64,000 nucleotides of DNA from the NCBI GenBank assembly GCA_031411495.1, contig JANOBD010000172.1:1-64000 (forward strand). The letters run 5' to 3'. The position numbers were made by a program, and so were the translations under genes. This DNA comes from JANOBD01 sp031411495 (lineage in GTDB: Bacteria > Planctomycetota > Phycisphaerae > Tepidisphaerales > Tepidisphaeraceae). Below the pieces are notes generated by a model, which was given only the letters and a program-made list of their open reading frames with translations, was not told the origin of the DNA and made no database searches. Position 1 is the stretch's first letter; the number at the start of each line of letters is the position of its first letter. This document shows positions 42,330 to 51,132 of the stretch, piece after piece.

Positions 42330-44183
42330 TTAGTGAATGAACCTCATCTCCCCGAAGTTCGGTACGAAGCGGACGAAGCCGTTCACGGGTGAATAGCCGG
42401 CGGGCCAGTACACGAAAAACGCCCGGCCCAGCATGAAGCGCCGCGGGACTCGTCCGCCCTCGACATTTACATCCTCGTAGGGAAGGCTGACGCGATCGGT
42501 CCACATTCGGCCGTCGGAACTGAGCATCGAGTTATCGCCCATGACGAAGAACTCATCCGTGCCAAGTTGCATCAGCTCGCTTCGCCCCGTGCCGGTTGGG
42601 AATGAGTAGGGCATCGCCCAGTGTGGCGTGCCGCGTGAATCGCGCGTGAGGTAGTAAACATCCCGCCACAAGCTGACATGAGACAACTGGCATGTCTGAG
42701 CAAACGCATCGATCGATACGGTCGCTTTCGGTTCCGGAATATTCGCCTCGAAGTCGCGAAGAAGCGCCGCCACGTCCGGCTTGAACTGGGCGGGGGTCGT
42801 TGCGATGAGCTCCTTTCCGTCGATGCGAACACTCGCGCGATAGTCGGCCACCGCGAACTCGACTCGAATCGGCGTCGAACTCGCTTTCAGCGACACTTTT
42901 CCGATCTCGACCGGCGTATTGACGCCAGGCGAAGCGAGATAGAGCGCTGCGCTGCCGGGAAGCAATTCCAGCCGAAGCAGGTGACCATGCTTGGTGAGAT
43001 TCGCCTGTAACGGACCGTCGCCTTGCGAGCGCGAGTATGTGAACATGAGTTTCACATCGCTCACGTCGTTGAGCGGGTCGTCGCGGCGGCGATCGGTGCG
43101 ATATCCACGATTCGTTTCGAGTTCGTTGACATCACGATTGCGAGCTGCGTCATATCCTCGGTCGCGAAAGAGGTCGCTGCCGCGCGGATAGTAGATGCCG
43201 ATGGTGTGTGACACGTCATAGGCGAGCCAATCGGTCATCAAATGCTTTTCGGGCAGTTCGGATGAGTCGAACGTGATCTGTCCGTTCGACTTGTCTGAAA
43301 ACGAGAAGCGTTGCCCGTTGAGGGACCAGCCACTGCCGCTGGTGGACTTCCAAGGCATCACAAACGGATAGTCGGTCACTTCGGCCGACCCCGAACCGGT
43401 GTACTGGTTTCCGGCCGCCATATAGGTACGCGGCAGGCCCCTGGGTTGGAAATCGTTATCGTAGAGGACGCGCCACATCGCCTCCTGGACTTTGTATGGC
43501 TTGGACTGAATGACGAAGTCTTCAGGCTTGTACGCCGCGAGATCGCGCTTGTTCTTCGCGACATAGACGTCGCCATCGAGCACCATGATGGTTTCGTCCG
43601 GGGTGCCGATCAGCCGCTTGATATAGTTTTGTGTGTAGGGTTCGACAGGCATCTCGCCGGGGCGATTGCGCGGCGAGTCGGGCGTCTTGAAAACCACCAC
43701 ATCCCACCGGCGCGGCTCGTGGAGCAGGTAAATGTACTTCTGAACCAGGATCCGATCGCCGTAAGCCACGGGAGGCCGGGTCGCGTCGTTCTCAGGTTCG
43801 GTGGGATTCTCGCGCGGCAACTTGTAGCCGCAGTTGGCGCAGCGGATGGGGTAGACTTCGGGGGCGTTGGTCGGAACGTCCTCACCGTTGTTGTCGCCGG
43901 AATAGTTCACGGTCCAGTGCCATCCGCAATCCGGACAGCGAAAGTTCATGTGCGCCCCGAGCAGCGTCGGCGCCATCGATCCTGTGGGGATGACGTACGC
44001 TTCGACGATGAAGCAGCGGAAAATGAACGCAAGGATGAACGCCACGAGGATCTGCTCGAGTGTCTCCTTGACGTTCGACTTGGGCGCCTCCTTCTTCTTC
44101 CGGTTCGCCTTAAGCGTTCGCGGAGCGGTCGATGCGGCGGCCGGAGCGCTGCTCGCGGGCGTGGCGCTGCTGGGTTGCGTCAT
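42330..44183 (-). CDS. lepB: Signal peptidase I with zinc ribbon and large inserted domain
   Basis: 617 residues, about twice the usual size. A Pro/Ala-rich, basic N-terminus is followed by a membrane helix (about 43-62). The catalytic Ser is in PTGSMAPT (S69) and the Lys is in NYIKRLIG (K189). The family's box E, GDNSMLSSDGR, is at about 549-559. Between Ser and Lys lies a CxxC...CxxC zinc ribbon (C83, C86, C115, C118). Between Lys and box E lies an extra ~330 residues with beta-rich, jelly-roll-like sequence (LLRLELLPGSAALYL, VEFAVADYRASVRIDGKEL). The catalytic residues are intact, so it is probably active. The insert may bind or select substrates. Confidence 0.92.
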   Translation of the reverse strand: MTQPSSATPASSAPAAASTAPRTLKANRKKKEAPKSNVKETLEQILVAFILAFIFRCFIVEAYVIPTGSMAPTLLGAHMNFRCPDCGWHWTVNYSGDNNGEDVPTNAPEVYPIRCANCGYKLPRENPTEPENDATRPPVAYGDRILVQKYIYLLHEPRRWDVVVFKTPDSPRNRPGEMPVEPYTQNYIKRLIGTPDETIMVLDGDVYVAKNKRDLAAYKPEDFVIQSKPYKVQEAMWRVLYDNDFQPRGLPRTYMAAGNQYTGSGSAEVTDYPFVMPWKSTSGSGWSLNGQRFSFSDKSNGQITFDSSELPEKHLMTDWLAYDVSHTIGIYYPRGSDLFRDRGYDAARNRDVNELETNRGYRTDRRRDDPLNDVSDVKLMFTYSRSQGDGPLQANLTKHGHLLRLELLPGSAALYLASPGVNTPVEIGKVSLKASSTPIRVEFAVADYRASVRIDGKELIATTPAQFKPDVAALLRDFEANIPEPKATVSIDAFAQTCQLSHVSLWRDVYYLTRDSRGTPHWAMPYSFPTGTGRSELMQLGTDEFFVMGDNSMLSSDGRMWTDRVSLPYEDVNVEGGRVPRRFMLGRAFFVYWPAGYSPVNGFVRFVPNFGEMRFIH

Positions 44184-44445
44184 GGCGGTAGTCTATGTTT
44201 GCCGGCGTACAGAGCAATCGCGCGGGGCTCCTGGGTTGCCGATCGATCGGATGTGCCGATAATCAACCGGCGTGACAGGACACATCTGGATGATTTCGAA
44301 TCCCCGATTCACGACCGCCGCGCCGCCGGTCGAACGAATTGCGAAGTGTCACGCGGCTGCGAAGTGTGGTGTCGCGGTACACCGGCAGCGCTTCGACGGA
44401 CCCGTTCGGTGCGATTAGCATCACGATTTCAGGAGCGAGCGAATC

Positions 44446-45420
44446 ATGGATGGTGAATGCATTCTCGTCACCGGCGCGGCCGGCTTCGTCGGATCAAGGC
44501 TTACGCGGGCGTTGCTCGATCGCGGCGTGAAAGTAATCGGGCTCGATAATCTCAACGACTACTACAGCGTCGATCTGAAGAAGCTCCACTTGCGCGACCT
44601 GACGAGCGAAAAGAACTTCGAGTTCGCTCCAATCGACCTGCGCGACGAGGCTAAAGTCCGCGCGCTCTTCGATAACAACAAGATCAAGAAAGTCGCACAC
44701 CTCGCCGCGATGGCGGCGGTGCGATACTCGGCCAAGTATCCGCTCATCTACGGAAGCGTGAACGTGCAGGGCACCGCAAACCTGCTCGATGCCGCCCGGC
44801 ACAATGGCAACCCGCTGTGCGTGCTCGCCAGCACCGGCAGCGTGTACGGGTCTGACACGCCTGTCCCATTCAACGAAGACGCCGCTGCGGCGCATCCTCT
44901 CGCGCCCTACCCCGCCAGCAAGCGGGCGATGGAACTCTTCGCTCACAGCTTCGTCCACCTGTACAGGATGGACATCACCGTGCTGCGATTCTTCAATGTC
45001 TACGGACCACACGGCCGACCCGACATGATGCCCTGGCAGTGGACGCGCCAGATCCTCCGCGGCGAGCCGCTCACGCTCTACGGCAACGGCTCACTCAAGC
45101 GCGACTGGACGTATATAGACGACATCCTGAGCGGCTTTCTCGCAGCGCTCGACAAGCCGATGGGCTTCGAGATTTGCAACCTCGGCTGCGGCAACCCGGT
45201 CGAGAACCTCGAGTTCGTTCACACGCTCGAAAAGATCCTCGGCAAAAAGGCGAGCATTATCGACACGCCGACACCTGCGAGCGAGCCGCTGATCACGTAC
45301 GCGGATGTGAGCAAGGCGAAACGACTTCTGGGCTACGAGCCCAGAACGCGGGTCGCTGAAGGACTTGCAAAGTTCGTCGATTGGTTGAAACGAGAGAGAC
45401 TGATTCCTGAACTCGCTTGA
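44446..45420 (+). CDS. NAD-dependent nucleotide-sugar epimerase (UDP-glucuronate 4-epimerase-like)
   Basis: 324 residues, SDR extended family. NAD-binding VTGAAGFVGSRL, the loop DNLNDYYSVDLKKLHL typical of UDP-glucuronate/UDP-glucose epimerases, VAHLAAMAAVRYS, STGSVYG, the catalytic YPASK, and RDWTYIDDI. Acts in cytoplasm, making a sugar nucleotide for glycan synthesis. It lies opposite lepB (divergent) and is near the glycosyltransferases at 39594-42255. The exact substrate is inferred from motif resemblance only. Confidence 0.92.
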   Translation: MDGECILVTGAAGFVGSRLTRALLDRGVKVIGLDNLNDYYSVDLKKLHLRDLTSEKNFEFAPIDLRDEAKVRALFDNNKIKKVAHLAAMAAVRYSAKYPLIYGSVNVQGTANLLDAARHNGNPLCVLASTGSVYGSDTPVPFNEDAAAAHPLAPYPASKRAMELFAHSFVHLYRMDITVLRFFNVYGPHGRPDMMPWQWTRQILRGEPLTLYGNGSLKRDWTYIDDILSGFLAALDKPMGFEICNLGCGNPVENLEFVHTLEKILGKKASIIDTPTPASEPLITYADVSKAKRLLGYEPRTRVAEGLAKFVDWLKRERLIPELA

Positions 45421-45436
45421 TTCGCGCGCAAGCCAT

Positions 45437-45462
45437 GTTCGTCGGTATCACCGCTTTCGAAC
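45437..45462 (+). terminator. Possible hairpin after the epimerase gene
   Basis: GTTCG/CGAAC and CGGT/ACCG form a broken stem with small internal loops, followed by TTTGCTTTGCATTT on the plus strand. Weak on its own, but correctly placed 17 bases after the stop codon. Confidence 0.35.
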
Positions 45463-45488
45463 TTTGCTTTGCATTTGCCGCGGTCGAA

Positions 45489-46301
45489 TCACTTACCTTT
45501 CAATTCGATCCGCTCGCCGGTCGAATCATCTGTCTGCCTGACCTCCACGAGGTTCGCACCCGGACACCGCATGTCGGTAAAACGCGCCGGCGTCATCGGA
45601 CGTCGTTCGTCGCCGCGCATCAGGTCGACCTTCGACCACACCGCGCCGTCGACGTGTGCCGCGGTCGGCAGGACCGGCTTGCCCTCGTTGTGAACCTGGT
45701 CGATCGCGCTCACGCGTTTGAACTGCTGCTTGCGCTGTGGGCCGAAGTTCGGCGCGTCGAGCTCGACCTGGTGTTCGCTGAGCGGAGCGTTCGCGAGCGA
45801 TTGGCTGGCCCGGCCGAGCAGCTGCACGCGGAAGATGAGCTTGTCATTGTCACTGGTCCAGATGCTCAGGCGGATCGTGTCGCCGGGGTAGTAGTAGAGG
45901 TCGGGTTTCGCGGGGGCGTTGAACCACTGTTTGTTCCGCCAGAACGGACGGAACGCCTTACGCTGGGTGCTCACAGTGCCATCGGTATCGCGAATCACTT
46001 CCCAGCTGACGCCGGCGTCGATTTCGGTCCCCTGCGCATTCCCACCGACGTAGCACGAGGCGTTGTCCAGCGGCTTTTTTGTCTTTTCATCGACGCGGTT
46101 CGGATCGGTCACAAGCGTCGGCAGCGTGATGATCGCGTCGATGCCCGTCCACATATCGACGCTGGAGACGGCCTTGCGGTAGATTGCGCCGGGAAAGCAA
46201 TCCAGCGACGGCGCGGGTGCGACCTCGTCCGGCGGGAGCGCGGCTTGCGCCGAAGCGAGCCAGATACCGACTGTGAAGATCGCGACATGGGCACGTTTCA
46301 T
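45489..46301 (-). CDS. Exported protein of unknown function
   Basis: 270 residues with a signal peptide (about 1-20, MKRAHVAIFTVGIWLASAQA). The mature part has no recognised domain. It has many aromatic and charged residues (FRPFWRNKQWFNAPAKPDLYYYPGDTIRLSIW, KLIFRVQLLGRASQSL), possibly one or two beta domains, and two Cys pairs in the N-terminal third that might form disulfides. Followed on the strand by other exported proteins; co-transcription is possible, but gaps of 100 bases or more separate them. Confidence 0.75.
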   Translation of the reverse strand: MKRAHVAIFTVGIWLASAQAALPPDEVAPAPSLDCFPGAIYRKAVSSVDMWTGIDAIITLPTLVTDPNRVDEKTKKPLDNASCYVGGNAQGTEIDAGVSWEVIRDTDGTVSTQRKAFRPFWRNKQWFNAPAKPDLYYYPGDTIRLSIWTSDNDKLIFRVQLLGRASQSLANAPLSEHQVELDAPNFGPQRKQQFKRVSAIDQVHNEGKPVLPTAAHVDGAVWSKVDLMRGDERRPMTPARFTDMRCPGANLVEVRQTDDSTGERIELKGK

Positions 46302-46421
46302 GGAGCTCGATGGTAATCAAATAACGCCCGCGAGTGCCACGGGAAAAAGAACGCGATCCGCCGAGCGGGTCGCGCCTGAATCGATTCACGAGCGAGGCGC
46401 CCGTGCCAGGACGGACATTGC

Positions 46422-47351
46422 TTACTTCCGCTTGCCGACGATGAAGCCGATGATTCCGATCACGACCATCGCGGCGATGCCAGCGCCGAGGATGTAGAGA
46501 AAGGGGATCGGTTTCGGAACGGCACCGCCGCCAAAGACGCTGTGGAGGAGCGTCGGCGAGGCATGCATCGCGCCCGCAGACAGCGCGTAAAGCGCCGGGA
46601 CGGCAAAGATGATTCCCGCAGCCGCCGCGCCGGTGGCAAAGCCGCTGAAGCTGTCGCTTTCAGTGACGAACACCGGCATCGCGCCGGCACGAGCTGCGGC
46701 GGAAGCCGCCGTCGGACCGGTGGCGATCGGTGCCATGCTGCTGCCCGATCGCGACGAACCTGCGGTAATCTCATCGAGGACCGGTGCGCCAAGGCTGGTG
46801 TCGTCACGCTCGCGCGAGAGGTCCAGCAGGCCCGAACCCGAACCCATCGCTTCGAGGCTCGGCTCGCCGCCGAAGCTGCCTCCCATGGCGGTGGCGGCAT
46901 TGGCGTCGGCATTGCCGCCTTCATCCAGGCCGAGCACGCTGATGCCCGACGCGCTGCCGGTGCCGGTCAGGCCGATGGCCGAGCCGCTGCCGGATTGCGA
47001 AGGCGAGATCGCCGTGCCGCTGCCGGTGTTGGACGAAAGGCCCATGTCGGTCGCGGTGTCGTCCTTGCTGGTCGTATCGGCAAGGCTGATGATCGAGCCG
47101 CTGGAGGTGCCTGCCTTGGTGTCTGCCAGCCCGATCGGGCCGCCAGTGTCGGAAGGGCCCAAATCGACCGAATCGCCTCCGAGACCGAGTTCAGAGCGAA
47201 GCGCATCGACCTGATCGGCCTTATACATCACCTGCGTGCCATCGCGGAACTCGCGCAGCTTGCCTTCGCGGGTCATCTGCTTGAGCTGTTCGTCGCTCAT
47301 GTTCAGGACCTGCTTGGCCTCTTCGAACCGATAGAACATTTTCGCCATCAT
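46422..47351 (-). CDS. HTH (MerR-like) protein with low-complexity middle and two membrane helices
   Basis: 309 residues. The first ~55 residues (FYRFEEAKQVLNMSDEQLKQMTREGKLREFRDGTQVMYKADQVDALR) look like a MerR/excisionase winged-helix motif. The middle (about 60-215) is Gly/Ser/Asp/Thr-rich with repeated units such as SGSAIGL and SLADT. Two membrane helices lie in the last 80 residues (AAAAGIIFAVPALYALSAGA and PFLYILGAGIAAMVVIGIIGFIVG). Proteins with this layout occur in planctomycetes. A DNA- or protein-binding head tethered to a membrane is inferred; its target is unknown. A GAGGA lies before the start. Confidence 0.75.
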   Translation of the reverse strand: MMAKMFYRFEEAKQVLNMSDEQLKQMTREGKLREFRDGTQVMYKADQVDALRSELGLGGDSVDLGPSDTGGPIGLADTKAGTSSGSIISLADTTSKDDTATDMGLSSNTGSGTAISPSQSGSGSAIGLTGTGSASGISVLGLDEGGNADANAATAMGGSFGGEPSLEAMGSGSGLLDLSRERDDTSLGAPVLDEITAGSSRSGSSMAPIATGPTAASAAARAGAMPVFVTESDSFSGFATGAAAAGIIFAVPALYALSAGAMHASPTLLHSVFGGGAVPKPIPFLYILGAGIAAMVVIGIIGFIVGKRK

Positions 47352-47436
47352 GGTGTCGTCCTCGTGTGTTCTCGTCGCTCACGCGTTCTCTTCGATGTCT
47401 GTCGCGATCTTCAAACGATCCGGAATGAGTCCGCCC

Positions 47437-47874
47437 TCATTCGGGAACGACGGGCTTGGTAGTCGCTCCGTTATCGCGACGGCCCTGGTCTTTTTCGAGA
47501 TTGACCAGCTGTTCGATTTCCTCGGGCCGGGGGGCCGTGTTGTAGTTTTTCAGTTGCCGGTCAAAAACGAAACTACGGGCCGCAGCGAGCCGGAGGTTGC
47601 CGCTGCGGGAGTCGCTGGGAGTATAGACATATGCGGTCAGGGTTTGCGCGTCGACGTCCATCACGTAACAGCCCCACTGATTGACCGCAAACTGAGCGGG
47701 CATCAGGAAGAAACCCGCGCCGCCGGCGATAGGCTGTGGCACTTGTTGCGCGAAGGCCGCCGATTCGAATGGCGAACGGCTGGATCGACCGAGCAGGATC
47801 ACTGCGATCAGCGCGAGCAGACCCGCATTGAGGTAGAGCGCGAGGCTGATCGATCGGACGCGGCTTGGGGCCAT
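47437..47874 (-). CDS. Exported or anchored small protein of unknown function
   Basis: 145 residues. An N-terminal hydrophobic segment (ISLALYLNAGLLALIAVILLG, about 9-29) is a membrane anchor or uncleaved signal. The rest is polar: a Gly-rich strand (PIAGGAGFFLMPAQFAVNQWGCYVMDVDAQTLTAYVYTP) suggests a small beta domain, and the tail is charged. No family recognised. Upstream gene 48045-48758 is also exported, but a strong terminator separates them. Confidence 0.7.
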   Translation of the reverse strand: MAPSRVRSISLALYLNAGLLALIAVILLGRSSRSPFESAAFAQQVPQPIAGGAGFFLMPAQFAVNQWGCYVMDVDAQTLTAYVYTPSDSRSGNLRLAAARSFVFDRQLKNYNTAPRPEEIEQLVNLEKDQGRRDNGATTKPVVPE

Positions 47875-47991
47875 TATCCCGTAATTGTAAATACTGGCTG
47901 GATCAATACAAGGCGAAGATTAGCGGACCTCACATCTCGTCGTCGTCTGGGAGCGAACCACTGCCGGTTTGGCCCCGCCCCACTCAAAAAC

Positions 47992-48017
47992 CGTCCCGCC
48001 CACAGAAGGGCGGGACG
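47992..48017 (-). terminator. Rho-independent terminator
   Basis: A perfect 10-bp stem (47992-48001 and 48008-48017) with a 6-base loop, followed on the minus strand by GTTTTTG. It is 28 bases downstream of the gene at 48045 and has all features of an intrinsic terminator. Confidence 0.85.
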
Positions 48018-48044
48018 CGTGCGTTTTCAACGAGGAGGGCGGTC

Positions 48045-48758
48045 TCATTTCACACCGGCCGAGTAGACAACGATGATCGCCGCCTGCCCGGGCTCCGCGT
48101 TTTGCTTCAACTGGTGAGATTGCGCTTGATCGATCTGTGCCTGCGGCTGATTGGGATCGACCTGGGGATGGTTCGGATCTGCCGCCGGGGGCTGGTTCGG
48201 CTGCTGCTGGATGTTTTGCACCACCTCTTGTCCGTTTGCCTGCGGATCCGCTCTGGCCTGGTCGGACTTCTGCTTCGCCGGCCGTTGCACGAGGTAAAAC
48301 GTGACACCATCGCCGCCGCCCGATTGTCGTATCTCAGCGGTCTCGCCGTCCACGCGCGCGAGCAGCATCATTTTTCTGCCGTTGCCGCTCGGGTCGAGGC
48401 TGTAGCTGACGACGCCGTTCTCGGCGTCCTTTGCGCAGAAGACGATTTCGCGGCCCGTCGGTTGCACGACCTGGCCCGGTGCCGCCGGGTCTGCGGATTG
48501 GGTCGCGTATTGGCTCTCGACAAAGGTTACCTCGACATCGCCGATGCTTCCGCCGTTCTGGTCGCCGGCTCGAGGGAAAAGCACGACCACCTGCGCCCGC
48601 GCGTTCTGCTGCAATTCCATTTCTGGCCCGCGTCGTTCTACCAATCGCGCCTGCCCCTTATGTTGAGCGTCTTGGGCGCAGAGCATCGATGTCGTTCCGG
48701 CCAGGATCGCGACGCCCGCGAGAGATGCAACACTGAGAATAATTGATCGTTTCGACAT
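48045..48758 (-). CDS. Exported protein with Gln/Pro-rich C-terminus
   Basis: 237 residues. Signal peptide about 1-28 (SIILSVASLAGVAILAGTTSMLCAQ). The central part has strands such as ARAQVVVLFPRAGDQNGGSIGDVEVTFV and EIVFCAKDAENGVVSYSLD. The last ~70 residues are rich in Q, P, A and N (QQQPNQPPAADPNHPQVDPN), with a short beta strand at the very end. The start is set by GGAGG before the ATG at 48758. No family recognised; the terminator at 47992-48017 closes the transcript. Confidence 0.75.
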   Translation of the reverse strand: MSKRSIILSVASLAGVAILAGTTSMLCAQDAQHKGQARLVERRGPEMELQQNARAQVVVLFPRAGDQNGGSIGDVEVTFVESQYATQSADPAAPGQVVQPTGREIVFCAKDAENGVVSYSLDPSGNGRKMMLLARVDGETAEIRQSGGGDGVTFYLVQRPAKQKSDQARADPQANGQEVVQNIQQQPNQPPAADPNHPQVDPNQPQAQIDQAQSHQLKQNAEPGQAAIIVVYSAGVK

Positions 48759-48903
48759 GTTTCCTCCATGAATTAAAAAGGTGAAGGGACACGATATCGA
48801 TCGCGGCGAACCCGCGACATCCGGGTTTGCTCGACGGGATGTCGCGTTGCCCCGACAGGGCACTGTATGCGTTACCGGCAGAGCGACTCGGCGGTGGAGA
48901 AAG

Positions 48904-49815
48904 TCAGGTTCCGGCCGGCTCGACGGAAGCTTTCTCGATCGCCCGCTGCACCTGCGGCGTCGCATAGCGGATCACGATGAACGATCCGCTGAGCACCAGA
49001 ATGGCCGGCGGAACGAGATGCCATGTCGGCTTTTCGCCCAGACTGGGCCAGATGAGGATCGCCAGCACCACGACCAGGAACTGCCCGAGATTGGAGATCG
49101 ATACCACCTGCGACGGCAGGTGCATCATCCCGTGGTTCATCGCGGTGTGCCCGATCACGGTGGGAACGACCGCGGCGCCAATCGCGATCAGGATCTGGTT
49201 TTGCGTGATCGGCGGCAACGCCTCGTGCAGGCCGAACGCGAGGCCCAGGCTGATCAGCCCGGCCACCCAGTAAAGCGGAACGATGTAGAGAAAAATGTTT
49301 GTACCGCGTCCGTAGCGACGACCCCACGCAAGGTAGAGCACGCAGAAGAGAATCGATCCGAGGCAAATGACGATTCCGCGCGGGGTGTTAACGCCGCTGT
49401 CGTCTTTGGTTAGTGCGAGCCAGGCGACGCCGGCGGTCGCAATCAGACTTCCCACGATTTCGCCGCGGGTGATGCGCTCCTTGAGCATGAAGTAAACCAG
49501 GAACGGCATCAACACCGGATTGAGGTTGCCGATGAGCGTCGAAAGCGCGGCCGTGGTCTCGCGGACGCCGATGAACCAGCTCACATAATGAATCGCCAGC
49601 GCAACGGCACCGGGCAACGCGAGTTTCAGATCGATCCATCCGGGTGCCCGGCCACGCTTCTTTGCGGCAAGGAGCATCACGGGCGTTAACACGGCTGCCG
49701 CGATGAGCAGCCGCGCCGCCGACAACGACGCCGGCGCCAACAGGCTCCCCTTGATGAAAAACACGGACGATGCCGCACCGACGATGCCGGCAAGAAGGAT
49801 CAGGTAATTCTTCAC
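48904..49815 (-). CDS. EamA/DMT-family transporter
   Basis: 303 residues with ten membrane helices in two EamA repeats (about 1-140 and 150-290). Motif-like segments are FFIKGSLLAPASLSAARLLIAA, IGVRETTAALSTLIGNLNPVLMPFLVYFMLKERITRGEIVGSLIATAGV and GHTAMNHGMMHLPSQVVSISNLGQFL. Drug/metabolite transporters export small molecules such as amino acids; the substrate is unknown. The start is GTG. Confidence 0.93.
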   Translation of the reverse strand: MKNYLILLAGIVGAASSVFFIKGSLLAPASLSAARLLIAAAVLTPVMLLAAKKRGRAPGWIDLKLALPGAVALAIHYVSWFIGVRETTAALSTLIGNLNPVLMPFLVYFMLKERITRGEIVGSLIATAGVAWLALTKDDSGVNTPRGIVICLGSILFCVLYLAWGRRYGRGTNIFLYIVPLYWVAGLISLGLAFGLHEALPPITQNQILIAIGAAVVPTVIGHTAMNHGMMHLPSQVVSISNLGQFLVVVLAILIWPSLGEKPTWHLVPPAILVLSGSFIVIRYATPQVQRAIEKASVEPAGT

Positions 49816-49876
49816 TTGAATCGGCGATGATCGGTCTGAACGGGAAGAAGTAAAGCCCGCTCGCAGCCGGCGAGAA

Positions 49877-50299
49877 TCACGCCAGCGGAAACTGCACCGG
49901 CGTCAGATCATCCGGCTCGCCGTTGTAGTTCACATAGATCTCCTGGCCTGGCGCGATCGGCTTGATGCAGGAGAACTCGATGGAATCCGGCGCGAGGCAA
50001 CGATACCGGGCGTTGGGCGTAAACGAATGGTTATACAGTGACCCATAGCCGAGCGCGAGCGCCACGTATTCGCGATTGGTCGGCACCTTCCATGCAAAGA
50101 CGTACCAGGAGATGCGGGCGGCGTTGCGCGCGAGATCGCTCGTGCCAAAAATGTGCGACTTGGGGATGAGCAGCACAGGAACCGTCTCGATGACGTCGCC
50201 GACGGAAATTGCATCGAGGGCGTAGACGCCGCGTGCGCCCCGTCCCTTGGTGGTGTCTCGGCGGACTTCGATTCGGGTCGGCGGACGGAAACGATCCAT
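49877..50299 (-). CDS. SET-domain protein (putative lysine methyltransferase)
   Basis: 140 residues, a compact SET domain almost alone. The conserved pieces are KGRGARGVYALDAISVGDVIE (N-terminal substrate/cofactor region), SLYNHSFTPNARY (the NHS...PNA motif) and APGQEIYVNYN (the catalytic tyrosine region). SET proteins transfer a methyl group from SAM to a lysine of a protein; those in bacteria have few known targets. A partner gene is not obvious. It lies between the transporter and a 28-residue membrane peptide. Confidence 0.88.
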   Translation of the reverse strand: MDRFRPPTRIEVRRDTTKGRGARGVYALDAISVGDVIETVPVLLIPKSHIFGTSDLARNAARISWYVFAWKVPTNREYVALALGYGSLYNHSFTPNARYRCLAPDSIEFSCIKPIAPGQEIYVNYNGEPDDLTPVQFPLA

Positions 50300-50372
50300 G
50301 TGCTGCCATCTCTACGACACTCTGATGGCCGGATCAAAATCGAGCGGAATTAGAGTCAGACGCCGTCGACAC

Positions 50373-50459
50373 TTATGCCGACCGGCCCGCCCATGTTTCG
50401 TAGGCCAGATACACGACTGTCGCCAGCAGGAAGATGGTTGGCAAAATCAACTCAAGCAT
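50373..50459 (-). CDS. 28-residue single-helix membrane peptide
   Basis: The start ATG at 50459 is preceded by AAAGGAG with five-base spacing, a near-perfect ribosome-binding site. The product MLELILPTIFLLATVVYLAY plus ETWAGRSA is one hydrophobic helix with a short polar tail. The gene is on the same strand as the SET-domain gene and 73 bases before it. No homologue can be checked here; the strong start signal and the clear helix support a real small protein. Confidence 0.55.
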   Translation of the reverse strand: MLELILPTIFLLATVVYLAYETWAGRSA

Positions 50460-50598
50460 GCCGACTCCTTTCGGAAACCACCTCTGCCCTCTGACCTCAT
50501 TTAAAGAACGCGCGGAGAGATTAGCAAGTCAAAGTACGCACGGCATCAGGTTTCACCTCACCCGAATATCAGTGCGTGTGGGAGTGAGCCTGAGGGTG

Positions 50599-51057
50599 TT
50601 ATCCGACGGCGATTTTGACGACGAGTTTGCGAATCGCCGCAGGCTCGCTCACCGCCAGCGTCGCGCGGTGCCCGTCATGAGGAAAGAAAATCGAAAACAC
50701 GCCAGGCACGAGCACAATCGGTAACGACCGCTTAGCGCTTTCGTAAAACCGTGCATCTTTGGCCGGATCATAATCCGTCGCTCCGACGAGATGATCGACG
50801 TCGCCGACGAGGATCGTTTCTTCCCCGCGAATCAACAGTTGCAGGTCGATGTACCTCCGGTGCGTTTCCCACCGGCCTGTGCCCTTCGCGGAAGTGTCAT
50901 AATCGAAAACCACAGCGTAGACGCGTTCGCCGTCCACTTCGTGTCGGCCGACCGCGAGCGCATTGAGGTCGGCGCTTTTGACGAAATCGATCCCCCGTGC
51001 GATCGCGGAAGAGAGCGGCCGGTACAAATCGATTCGCGAGAGTTGATCGTAGATCAT
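50599..51057 (-). CDS. YhcH/YjgK/YiaL family protein
   Basis: 152 residues. The family pattern FDYDTSAKGTGRWETHRRYIDLQLLIRGEETI and FFPHDGHRA with metal-binding His and Glu residues is present. This cupin-like family includes proteins linked to sialic acid and sugar breakdown (YhcH in the nan operon of E. coli), where it may act on or open anomers. No nan genes are nearby. The gene is divergent from the PNPOx-like gene at 51133. Confidence 0.9.
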   Translation of the reverse strand: MIYDQLSRIDLYRPLSSAIARGIDFVKSADLNALAVGRHEVDGERVYAVVFDYDTSAKGTGRWETHRRYIDLQLLIRGEETILVGDVDHLVGATDYDPAKDARFYESAKRSLPIVLVPGVFSIFFPHDGHRATLAVSEPAAIRKLVVKIAVG

Positions 51058-51132
51058 GACCCCGTCGAGCCTACACGCTCGCCGGCCGACTGTCTCTGGC
51101 AGGGACGCCTCTGCGCGCGTACCTTTTGTCTC

